Source: Sulfuricella sp. (GTDB lineage: Bacteria; Pseudomonadota; Gammaproteobacteria; Burkholderiales; Sulfuricellaceae). Taken from it: a DNA stretch of 8,116 bases. Shown one piece after another: positions 1 through 5,745 of the stretch. Positions within the stretch are counted from its first letter, which is position 1, and every line of letters starts with the position of its first letter. The notes under the pieces are model-generated. The model made no database searches, had not been told where the DNA came from, and worked only from the letters and a program-made list of their open reading frames with translations. Both the position numbers and the translations under genes were made by a program. The stretch covers positions 1-8,116 of the forward strand of contig JAIOJM010000226.1 in the NCBI GenBank assembly GCA_019911785.1, given 5' to 3'.

Positions 1-504
1 AGACTAATTTGTTTGTTTGCGCTGGGCTTGGTTCTTATGGCTGGCGCGTCCGTTGCCGCCGAAATGGAAGCCATGCCCTCCGCCGACCCGGTGTTTGCCG
101 CCACGCTGGCCGATTTCGACGGCAAGCCGGTGCCGCTGGCGGAACTGAAGGGGAATCTGGTGGTGTTGAACTTCTGGGCGACCTGGTGCGGGCCTTGCCG
201 CACGGAGATACCGCACTTGATCGAGGCCCAGGAAAAGTATGGCCCGCGCGGCGTCGTGTTCATTGGCGCAGCGGTTGAGGACAATGCCGATTCGGTGCGT
301 GATTTTGGCAAGGCCTATGGCATCAACTATACCGTAGCAATGGCCGGCAAGGACCAGGGCATTGCCCTGTTGCGTGCCCTTGGCAATAAGATAGCAGGCC
401 TGCCCTTCACCATCGTGCTTGACCGCCAGGGCAACATCGTTGCCGCCAAACGCGGAATCATGACGCCAGCGTTAATGCAGCAGATACTCGATCCTCTCCT
501 ATAA
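1..504 (+). CDS. TlpA-like periplasmic thioredoxin, 5' end outside window
   Basis: This is a thiol-disulfide oxidoreductase of the TlpA/ResA type, expected to act in the periplasm as a reductant of protein disulfides, for example in cytochrome c or copper-centre assembly. The reading frame is open to base 1. A TTG at 13 could start it, but the codons before it (Leu-Ile-Cys) continue a hydrophobic stretch, so the true start probably lies upstream. Counting from the TTG, a hydrophobic segment ending in ASVAA (residues 11-15) looks like a Sec signal peptide or membrane anchor. The active site WCGPC is at residues 58-62 (Cys59, Cys62), and the cis-proline region GLPFT is at 129-133 (Pro131). About 163 residues is normal for the family. 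The stop is TAA at 502-504, and no terminator with a T-run follows; a repeat element begins 10 bases later. The substrate cannot be read from the sequence. The TlpA-like fold is secure, the precise role is not. Confidence 0.9.
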   Translation, partial: RLICLFALGLVLMAGASVAAEMEAMPSADPVFAATLADFDGKPVPLAELKGNLVVLNFWATWCGPCRTEIPHLIEAQEKYGPRGVVFIGAAVEDNADSVRDFGKAYGINYTVAMAGKDQGIALLRALGNKIAGLPFTIVLDRQGNIVAAKRGIMTPALMQQILDPLL

Positions 505-514
505 AAAAACACGC

Positions 515-672
515 ACCACAGAGGCACAGAGAAATGAGGTTCGCAGGGATGGGCGGCTTTATCGCCCAACTCGCAAAACAATGGGTCACCCCCCCCATTT
601 CCCACTGAGTTAAAGAATGCGTTTGGGCCTTTTCTCTTGTTTCTCAACTCTGTGCCTCTGTGTCTCTGTGGT
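515..672. repeat. Intergenic inverted-repeat element with period-8 arms
   Basis: The left arm at 515-531 and the right arm at 656-672 are inverted repeats that match at 16 of 17 positions; the one exception would be a G-U pair in RNA. The arms are built from an 8-base unit: CCACAGAG then GCACAGAG on the left (516-531), and CTCTGTGC, CTCTGTGT, CTCTGTGG on the right (648-671). The extra unit allows a second pairing register in which 521-531 matches 648-658 perfectly. The interior holds two minor hairpins, GGGCG/CGCCC (551-555 with 563-567) and AATGGG/CCCATT (580-585 with 594-599), plus a run of eight C (589-596). From memory, repeats of this ACCACAGAG...CTCTGTGGT type are scattered between genes in many environmental bacteria, and spurious ORFs over them read TTETQRHR-like peptides, as the minus strand does here. 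The outer borders are estimated, and no coding capacity is evident. Confidence 0.75.
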
Positions 673-690
673 AAATGAATTGCTATTTTC

Positions 691-694
691 AGGA
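691..694 (+). promoter_or_regulatory. Ribosome binding site for the GTG start of menC
   Basis: AGGA lies 8 bases before the GTG at 703. It supports this non-ATG start, which also places the N-terminus where enolase-superfamily proteins normally begin. Confidence 0.6.
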
Positions 695-702
695 TAACTA
701 AG

Positions 703-1773
703 GTGCGCCTTACACACTGCACTTTCGCTCCCTATCGCTTGCCGCTGCGCCAGCCTTGGGTCAGTGCGCGCGGTGGATTCGCCGTGCGTGAAGGCTGGTT
801 GGTCAGGCTGGTGACTGACGCGGGACTGATCGGTTACGGCGATTGTGCTCCGCTGCCGCAAGCTGGCACGGAGAGCATGGACAGTGCTGTCGCTTGCCTG
901 TCGGGTTGGGCTGCGGCTCTACCCGGCCTGCCTCTGGAAGTGGCGCTCGGCAGGATAACCGCTAGCGCAGCCGGAGCGCCAGCGGCCTGCTGCGGTCTTG
1001 AAACGGCTCTGCTCGACTTGCTGGCGCAGCGAGCCGGGCTTCCCCTGGCGCGCTGGCTCAACCCGCGTTCATCCGCCGCCGTCAAGGTGAATGCTGTGCT
1101 CGGTGGCCTGGATCGGCAGGTGACTGAGCGTGCCCTGGCCGCAGTAGCGGAAGGCTATTCAGTGCTCAAGCTGAAAGTGGGGCTGGCGGCAGGGCATGAG
1201 GAAATCCCCTTGCTGCATGATCTGGTGCGTTGCCTGCCGGCGGGCGTTTCCTTGCGGCTGGACGCGAACTGTGCGTGGAATGAGGCGGAGGCGGAAGATT
1301 TTCTCGGTGCATTGGCCGGTCTGCCGGTGGAATCGGTCGAGGACCCCTTGGCCAGCCCGGATAGGGCGGGGTGGTTGCGTTTGCAGGCTAAGGTTCCTTT
1401 CCCGCTGGCGGCGGATGAATCCTTGCGGATCATGGGCGCGGATGCGGCGTTCAATCAGCCGTCGGTGCGGCGTGTGGTGTTGAAGCCGATGGTGCTGGGC
1501 GGGCTGGTGTCTGCACTGGCACTGGCGCGCCAGGCGCGTGAGGCGGATGTGGAATGTGTGGTGACGACCACGGTTGACAGTGCTGTCGGGGTGACTGCAG
1601 CCCTGCACCTGGCCGCTGCAGTGGCGAACGATCTGGCGCATGGTTTGGCGACTTCGGCCTGGCTGTTGCGCGATGTTGGAGAGGCGCCGCTTGTGGCTGA
1701 AGGGGTTTTGCGGCTGGGGAGCGATCCTGGGCTGGGTTGTTGTCCGGTAACAGGAGAAAAAAATATTTTTTAG
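703..1773 (+). CDS. menC: Enolase-superfamily enzyme, probable o-succinylbenzoate synthase
   Basis: The likely reaction is dehydration of SHCHC to o-succinylbenzoate in cytoplasmic menaquinone synthesis. At 356 residues the protein has the usual length. The N-terminal capping domain (about 1-115) contains GYGDCAPLP (44-52), typical of this group. The barrel domain shows the superfamily catalytic set: KLK at 156-158, metal ligands Asp187 (LDAN), Glu213 (VEDP) and Asp238 (ADES), and Lys261 (LKP, followed by VLGG). The late motifs VDSAVG (291-296) and HGLATSAWL (313-321) resemble o-succinylbenzoate synthases more than muconate or mandelate enzymes. It starts at GTG. The stop at 1771-1773 directly abuts the first FNR-like box of nosZ, and no terminator with a T-run follows. 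The superfamily is near certain. The substrate is less so: dipeptide epimerases and N-succinylamino-acid racemases share these residues. Confidence 0.75.
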   Translation: MRLTHCTFAPYRLPLRQPWVSARGGFAVREGWLVRLVTDAGLIGYGDCAPLPQAGTESMDSAVACLSGWAAALPGLPLEVALGRITASAAGAPAACCGLETALLDLLAQRAGLPLARWLNPRSSAAVKVNAVLGGLDRQVTERALAAVAEGYSVLKLKVGLAAGHEEIPLLHDLVRCLPAGVSLRLDANCAWNEAEAEDFLGALAGLPVESVEDPLASPDRAGWLRLQAKVPFPLAADESLRIMGADAAFNQPSVRRVVLKPMVLGGLVSALALARQAREADVECVVTTTVDSAVGVTAALHLAAAVANDLAHGLATSAWLLRDVGEAPLVAEGVLRLGSDPGLGCCPVTGEKNIF

Positions 1774-1809
1774 TTGATCTGGATCAGATATAGAAGATAG
1801 TGTTATATT
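1774..1809 (+). promoter_or_regulatory. FNR/DNR-like box 1 and possible distal nosZ promoter
   Basis: TTGATCTGGATCAG at 1774-1787 matches the CRP/FNR-family pattern TTGAT-N4-ATCAA in nine of ten positions. It begins directly after the menC stop codon. A -10-like TATATT lies at 1804-1809, about six bases closer than the ideal class II position, so promoter activity is uncertain. The box and what follows resemble box 2 further down. Which regulator (FNR, DNR, NNR) binds cannot be told from the motif. Confidence 0.5.
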
Positions 1810-1855
1810 GCACACATTCGGGATAATGCTATCCTGATTGATCGGAAAATGGGAC

Positions 1856-1878
1856 ATCCCGGCGTGGCTTGCCGGGAT
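1856..1878 (+). other. Hairpin in the nosZ upstream region
   Basis: ATCCCGGC (1856-1863) and GCCGGGAT (1871-1878) form a perfect 8-bp stem with a 7-base loop. No T-run follows, so it does not look like a standard intrinsic terminator. It lies between the two FNR-like boxes. It would sit in the leader of any transcript from box 1 and at the 3' end of read-through from menC, where it might slow polymerase or protect an RNA end. Confidence 0.55.
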
Positions 1879-1904
1879 AGATGCAGAAAATTAAGATTTG
1901 CAAC

Positions 1905-1943
1905 TTGATCTAAGTCAAAGATTAAAGATGTGCTATATATAAA
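1905..1943 (+). promoter_or_regulatory. FNR/DNR-like box 2, main nosZ promoter
   Basis: TTGATCTAAGTCAA at 1905-1918 is a complete box of the TTGAT-N4-GTCAA form found upstream of denitrification genes. Its centre is at 1911.5. An AT-rich -10 region (TATATATAAA, with TATAAA at 1938-1943) gives a predicted start near 1950, putting the box close to the class II position of about -41.5. The resulting leader is about 85 bases, with GTGTG/CACAC (1949-1953 with 1962-1966) able to pair at its 5' end. Control by low oxygen or nitric oxide is inferred from the motif family. Confidence 0.75.
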
Positions 1944-2035
1944 ACTATGTGTGTCAAATCGCACACCTTGGTTTTTGGTTGGCATGAGTTTAAGTTCTGG
2001 TTTTTCCTTTAATTGTTAAAAATTGGGAGGCGTTT

Positions 2036-4333
2036 ATGAAGCTCTTCACTAAGCAAACAGCCACGCTGGCATTAGCGGCGGGGATGGGTTTTGCCGCAGT
2101 GTCCAGTGCCTGGTCGGCGGAATCGCTGCAGGACGTAATGAAGCGTCGCGGCTTGTCGCAGCAGGATTTGTTGGCCGCGTCCAAAACCTATGTTCCGACC
2201 GGCAAGCGCGATGACTTCATCGCCTTCAGTTCGGGTGGCCAGTCTGGCCAGGTGATCGTGTACGGCATTCCGTCCATGCGCATCCTGAAATACATCGGCG
2301 TGTTCACGCCGGAACCTTGGCAGGGTTACGGCTTCGACGAGAGCTCGAAAAAAGTGCTGGCCGGAGGCCGCATTGACGGCAAGGACATCACTTGGGGTGA
2401 CACCCACCACCCGGCGCTTTCCGAAACCAATGGCAAGTACGACGGCCAGTTCCTGTTCATCAACGACAAGGCCAACCCCCGTCTGGCGGTGATCGACCTG
2501 CGCGACTTCGAAACCAAGCAGATCGTGGTCAACCCGATCTACAAGTCGGAGCACGGCGGCGCTTTCGTGACCCCGAACACCGATTACATCATCGAAGCGG
2601 CCCAGTACGCTACCCCGCTGGCGAACAAGAAGTTCGTTCCGCTCGAGCGCTTCAATGAAGAGTATCGCGGTGGTGTGACCTACTGGAAGTTCGACCGCAA
2701 GGAAGGCAAGATCGACGTGAAGAAATCCTTCTCGCTCGAATTGCCGCCATACAGCCAGGACTTGTCCGATGCCGGTAAAGGTCCGTCTGACGGCTGGTCT
2801 TTCACCAACTCCTTCTGTACCGAGCGTTATGTCGGCGGTATCGAGAAAGGCCGTCCTCCCTACGAGGCGGGCTGCTCGGCTAAAGACACCGACTACATGC
2901 ATGTGATCAACTGGAAGCGGGCTGCCGAACTGGTTGCCCAGGGCAAGGCCAAGAAGATCAACGGCCATGACGTGCTCATGATGGACGTGTCCATCAAGGA
3001 AGGCGTCCTGTTCCTGATCCCGGAGCCGAAGAGCCCGCACGGTGTTGACGTAACGCCTGATGGCAAACTGATCACCGTGGCCGGCAAGCTGGATACTCAC
3101 GTTTCGGTGTACAGCTTCGAGAAAATCCAGGCTGCGATCAAGGCCGGCAAGTTCGAAGGTAAAGATCCCTACGGTATTCCCGTGATCGCCATGCAGGACG
3201 CGTTGCACAAGCAGGTTCAGTTGGGCCTGGGTCCGTTGCACACCCAGTACGATGCCAAGAAGTGCGTGGCCTACACCTCGCTGTATGTGGATTCCCAAGT
3301 TGCCAAGTGGGACTACTGTGAAGGCAAGGTGCTGGACAAGATCTCGATTCACTACAACATCGGTCACTTGGTGGCTATGGAAGGTGACTCAATGGATCCG
3401 AAGGGCCGCTACCTGATCGCCTTGAACAAGCTGGCAATTGACCGCTTCAACCCGGTTGGCCCTCTGCACCCGCAGAACCACCAGTTGATCGACATCGCCA
3501 ACGACAAGATGCAGCTGTTGTATGACATGCCTGTACCGCTGGGTGAGCCGCACTATGTCGTGGCGATCGATGCCAAGACCCTGAAGCCGGGTGTGCGTTA
3601 CAAAGTGGGTACCGACAGTCGTACCGACAAGCCGCATCCAGGTTTTGTGAGGGCCGGCGAAGAGAAAACCGTGAAGAAGGGTAACAAGGTCGAGGTGTTC
3701 GGCACGCTGATCCGTTCCCACATCACGCCGGAAACGATCGAAGTGGAAGTGGGTGATGAAGTTACCATCAACCTGACCAACCTCGAGCGTGCCCAGGACG
3801 AGACCCACGGCTTCACGGTCAGCACCTACAACGTGCATGGCTCCATCGAGCCGGGCAAAACCATACAGGTGAAGTTCAAGGCGGATAAGGAAGGCGTGTA
3901 TCCGTACTACTGCACCGAGTTCTGCTCCGCGCTGCACCTGGAAATGCAGGGCTACTTGCTGGTCAAGCCGAAGGGTTACAAGGAAGTCAAGGTGGCCGCA
4001 GCCAAGGCTGAATACACCAAGGCTGACTACGACAAGCAGGTGAAGAAGATTGCCGACACTCAGGCGGTGATCGACAGCGTGGTGGGCTACATCACCAGCG
4101 TCAACTACAAGGACTTCCCGGATGTGGTGGCACTGGTGGAAGATGCAACCGACCAGTTGAACCGCATGAAGGAAGCCAAGGCCAAGCATGAAGAAGCAGC
4201 CAAGAAGAGCGATTGGCAGAATGCTACCCTGTGGGCCGAGCAAGTCTGGCAGTATCAGGTAAAAGCGGCCGACATCGGTCTGCGTGCCAAGACCTACCTG
4301 GAGCAAAAAGGCGCCAAGAAAGTGGGTAAGTAA
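2036..4333 (+). CDS. nosZ: Nitrous-oxide reductase, clade II (Sec-exported)
   Basis: This periplasmic copper enzyme reduces N2O to N2, the last step of denitrification. The ATG is preceded by GGGAGG at 2025-2030. A Sec signal peptide (about 1-28, ending WSA|ES) lacks the twin arginines of classical NosZ, which marks clade II. The N-terminal beta-propeller supplies seven histidines fitting the CuZ centre: His124 and His125 (DTHHP), His173 (EHGG), His335 (SPHG), His402 (LHTQ), His444 (GHLV) and His505 (EPHY). The cupredoxin domain (about 550-646) has the full CuA set: His591, Cys626, Glu628, Cys630, His634 and Met637. After residue 650 comes an unusual tail of about 115 residues, rich in Lys, Ala and Glu and predicted helical. 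It has no CXXCH, unlike epsilonproteobacterial NosZ with a fused cytochrome domain. The total of 765 residues exceeds the roughly 640 of classical NosZ because of this tail. A strong terminator follows. Confidence 0.98.
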   Translation: MKLFTKQTATLALAAGMGFAAVSSAWSAESLQDVMKRRGLSQQDLLAASKTYVPTGKRDDFIAFSSGGQSGQVIVYGIPSMRILKYIGVFTPEPWQGYGFDESSKKVLAGGRIDGKDITWGDTHHPALSETNGKYDGQFLFINDKANPRLAVIDLRDFETKQIVVNPIYKSEHGGAFVTPNTDYIIEAAQYATPLANKKFVPLERFNEEYRGGVTYWKFDRKEGKIDVKKSFSLELPPYSQDLSDAGKGPSDGWSFTNSFCTERYVGGIEKGRPPYEAGCSAKDTDYMHVINWKRAAELVAQGKAKKINGHDVLMMDVSIKEGVLFLIPEPKSPHGVDVTPDGKLITVAGKLDTHVSVYSFEKIQAAIKAGKFEGKDPYGIPVIAMQDALHKQVQLGLGPLHTQYDAKKCVAYTSLYVDSQVAKWDYCEGKVLDKISIHYNIGHLVAMEGDSMDPKGRYLIALNKLAIDRFNPVGPLHPQNHQLIDIANDKMQLLYDMPVPLGEPHYVVAIDAKTLKPGVRYKVGTDSRTDKPHPGFVRAGEEKTVKKGNKVEVFGTLIRSHITPETIEVEVGDEVTINLTNLERAQDETHGFTVSTYNVHGSIEPGKTIQVKFKADKEGVYPYYCTEFCSALHLEMQGYLLVKPKGYKEVKVAAAKAEYTKADYDKQVKKIADTQAVIDSVVGYITSVNYKDFPDVVALVEDATDQLNRMKEAKAKHEEAAKKSDWQNATLWAEQVWQYQVKAADIGLRAKTYLEQKGAKKVGK

Positions 4334-4362
4334 GCTGGCTTGACTGAGCTGTAGCATCCGAG

Positions 4363-4394
4363 GCGGGGGGCATGGAAATGCTCCCCGCTTTTTT
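4363..4394 (+). terminator. Intrinsic terminator after nosZ
   Basis: The 5' strand 4363-4373 pairs with 4378-4388 in an 11-bp GC-rich stem with one G-U pair, closed by a GGAA tetraloop (GNRA type). Six T follow directly (4389-4394). This is a strong rho-independent terminator 30 bases after the nosZ stop, and it separates nosZ from the cytochrome genes. Confidence 0.9.
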
Positions 4395-4446
4395 GGCTGT
4401 AAATTATTAATACGAGATAAAGAGATATTGATGTCTTTATTATTGG

Positions 4447-4475
4447 TTGATCTGCGTCAATATAGTGGTTATAAT
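4447..4475 (+). promoter_or_regulatory. FNR/DNR-like box 3 overlapping a sigma-70 promoter
   Basis: TTGATCTGCGTCAA at 4447-4460 is a complete FNR/DNR-like box. Its first six bases (TTGATC) also serve as a -35 element, exactly 17 bases before a perfect -10 TATAAT at 4470-4475. The predicted start is near 4482, leaving a leader of about 40 bases. The box centre would then be near -28, not the usual -41.5 for activation. At the class II distance only a poor -10 (CTGTGA/TGTGAA, about 4482-4488) exists. Regulator binding is likely, but its direction is unclear. Confidence 0.75.
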
Positions 4476-4521
4476 TTTTGCGCTGTGAAACGGCGTTGTT
4501 ATTTCGATTAGGAGTCTAAAT

Positions 4522-4839
4522 ATGAAACTTTTACCAGTTGTAGTTGCCACAATGTCCGCTGCTTTAATCTGTGGCTCTGCCTTTGCGGGCGATGGCGCGA
4601 AGTTGTACGTGGAAAAAACCTGTACCGCTTGCCACGGCAAGGACGGCAAGAAACCGTTGATGCCCGATTACCCGAAGATCGCCGGCCAGAACGTCAAGTA
4701 CATTGAAAAACAGATGGCTGATATCAAGAGTGGTGCTCGTTCTAACGGCAACAGCGCGGCCATGAAAGGTGTCATGGTTATCGTGAGTGATGCAGAAATC
4801 AAGGATATCGCGGAGTACGTTTCCAAGATGAAACCCTGA
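4522..4839 (+). CDS. Monohaem class I cytochrome c, c553-like
   Basis: This is a small periplasmic electron carrier, plausibly a donor to NosZ given its place in the cluster. The 105-residue precursor has a Sec signal peptide ending AFA|GDG (cleavage after residue 22), leaving about 83 residues. The single haem site is CTACH (34-38, His38 as axial ligand). The sixth ligand is probably Met81 or Met85 in the AAMKGVM segment. The core pattern PKIAGQN..YI..QM..IK is that of c553/c4-type cytochrome domains, and both domains of the next gene share it, so the three may be related by duplication. AGGAG (4510-4514) precedes the ATG by 7 bases. The gene has its own promoter after the nosZ terminator. 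No terminator is seen after it, so transcripts may continue into the dihaem cytochrome. Clade II clusters often carry such cytochromes, but I give no symbol because naming varies. Confidence 0.93.
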   Translation: MKLLPVVVATMSAALICGSAFAGDGAKLYVEKTCTACHGKDGKKPLMPDYPKIAGQNVKYIEKQMADIKSGARSNGNSAAMKGVMVIVSDAEIKDIAEYVSKMKP

Positions 4840-4876
4840 TTCAAGGTTATCGCCGGAGCAGAAATCGCCCCCTGGA

Positions 4877-4918
4877 TTGATATAAATCAATGCGTTTTTT
4901 GCTGGTAATTTATATATT
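4877..4918 (+). promoter_or_regulatory. FNR/DNR-like box 4, class II promoter of the dihaem cytochrome
   Basis: TTGATATAAATCAA at 4877-4890 matches TTGAT-N4-ATCAA perfectly. Its centre (4883.5) is 29.5 bases before a -10 TATATT (4913-4918), placing it at about -41.5 from a start near 4925. This is ideal class II activation geometry. It should drive the dihaem cytochrome and, by read-through, nosB. Confidence 0.82.
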
Positions 4919-4920
4919 AA

Positions 4921-4949
4921 ACTTATGTGCTGAGCAATTGCTCATAAGT
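4921..4949 (+). other. Palindrome and hairpin in the dihaem cytochrome leader
   Basis: TGAGCAATTGCTCA (4931-4944) is a perfect 14-base palindrome. Flanking ACTTAT (4921-4926) and ATAAGT (4944-4949) can extend it: GAGC-AATT-GCTC stacks on ACTTAT/ATAAGT with five bases bulged on the 5' side. It begins at or just before the predicted start of the box 4 transcript. It could be a 5'-end RNA hairpin or a DNA operator; the sequence does not decide. Confidence 0.5.
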
Positions 4950-4972
4950 CTTACCTGTTTTTGAATAGCGAA

Positions 4973-4976
4973 AGGA
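4973..4976 (+). promoter_or_regulatory. Ribosome binding site that decides the ATG at 4982
   Basis: AGGA lies 5 bases before the ATG at 4982. An in-frame TTG at 4961 would add seven polar residues before the signal peptide and lacks such a site, so the ATG is preferred. Confidence 0.7.
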
Positions 4977-4981
4977 ATGAG

Positions 4982-5713
4982 ATGAAAAGAACTATAGTAA
5001 TGGCGCTGTCCTTGGCCTTAGGTTCCACGATGGTTTTTGCCGGTCCTCCGGCAGTGCATAAAGGTGGTATTGAGGAAAAAGGCTATGTCTGGAATGCTCA
5101 GGAAGGCGAGAAGATCGAGGCCCTGAAGCTCAAGGGTAATGCAAAGGCTGGCAAGGAAGCTTATGAAGTCTGTGGCGCCTGTCACCTGCCCAGCGGTGCC
5201 GGTCGTCCCGATGGCACCTTCCCACAACTGGCCGGCCAGCATTCCACCGTGATCATCAAGCAGATCGCTGACATTCGCGAGGGTTTGCGTGACAATCCAA
5301 CCATGTATCCGTTTGCCGTGACCCTGACCGACGCCCAGGAACTCGCTGACGTGTCCGCCTATATTCAGACCCTGTGTATTCCACGCGAACATGGCATGGG
5401 TTCGAAAGATCCCGCTATCCTGAAGCAAGGCGAAGAGCTGTACAAGAAAGAGTGCACCACTTGCCACGGCGTCAATGGCGAGGGCGACACCAAGAAGTAT
5501 TATCCAGTCCTGGCTGGTCAGCACTACAAATACATGCTGCGTCAGGTCACCGAAATTCGTGATGGCAAGCGCCGTAACGCCAATCCGGACATGGTGAAAA
5601 TCGTGAAGAAGTACAGCGACCGCGATCTGGATGCGGTGGTGACTTATATGTCTACCCTGTCCATGCCTGGCACCACGTGCCCTGAGAAAAAAGGCGCTGG
5701 CAAGAAGAAGTAA
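4982..5713 (+). CDS. Dihaem cytochrome c, c4-like two-domain protein
   Basis: This is a periplasmic electron-transfer protein of 243 residues with two class I cytochrome domains. A Sec signal peptide ends VFA|GPP (cleavage after residue 20). Domain 1 binds haem at CGACH (64-68), with Met108 in NPTMYP as likely sixth ligand. Domain 2 binds at CTTCH (158-162), with Met204 in NPDMVK as likely ligand. Each domain repeats a P.LAGQH...I.KQ/RQ..EIR.G core, so the protein looks like an internal duplication related to the monohaem cytochrome upstream. Two cysteines outside the haem motifs, Cys132 (LCIP) and Cys233 (TTCP), could form a disulfide between the domain ends. The C-terminus is lysine-rich (ending AGKKK), perhaps for docking to an acidic partner. 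It probably carries electrons toward NosZ. The ATG at 4982 is chosen over an upstream TTG because of spacing and signal-peptide shape. Confidence 0.93.
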   Translation: MKRTIVMALSLALGSTMVFAGPPAVHKGGIEEKGYVWNAQEGEKIEALKLKGNAKAGKEAYEVCGACHLPSGAGRPDGTFPQLAGQHSTVIIKQIADIREGLRDNPTMYPFAVTLTDAQELADVSAYIQTLCIPREHGMGSKDPAILKQGEELYKKECTTCHGVNGEGDTKKYYPVLAGQHYKYMLRQVTEIRDGKRRNANPDMVKIVKKYSDRDLDAVVTYMSTLSMPGTTCPEKKGAGKKK

Positions 5714-5745
5714 TGGTTTAGCGGTTGTCGGTAGTTCAAGAAAAA

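Noticed and set aside
516..671. CRISPR array
   Set aside because: The units are only 8 bases, lack spacers of even length and are arranged as inverted arms, so they do not fit CRISPR repeats.
610..861. Minus-strand small open frame ending in a TTETQRHR-like peptide
   Set aside because: The peptide is simply a translation of the period-8 repeat and the rest is antisense to menC.
1159..1857. Minus-strand open frame of 232 codons opposite menC and the nosZ control region
   Set aside because: Its composition is dominated by Arg, Gln, His and Pro, typical of a shadow frame. The plus strand has all catalytic residues of the enolase superfamily.
2072..3367. Long minus-strand open frame of 431 codons opposite nosZ
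   Set aside because: It lies wholly antisense to a clear nosZ coding region, has no recognisable domain, and is rich in Val, His, Arg and Leu, as expected from mirroring GC-biased codons.
3389..4357. Minus-strand open frame of 322 codons opposite the end of nosZ
   Set aside because: It is an antisense shadow of the CuA domain and tail of nosZ, with no domain or ribosome site recognised. It reads through the nosZ terminator end by chance.
4428..4441. A further FNR-like box upstream of the monohaem cytochrome
   Set aside because: Only the left half TTGAT is present; the right half (TTATT) matches at one position of five.
4961..4981. TTG at 4961 as the start of the dihaem cytochrome
   Set aside because: It would place a polar, charged extension before the signal peptide, and the AGGA at 4973-4976 is correctly spaced for the ATG at 4982.
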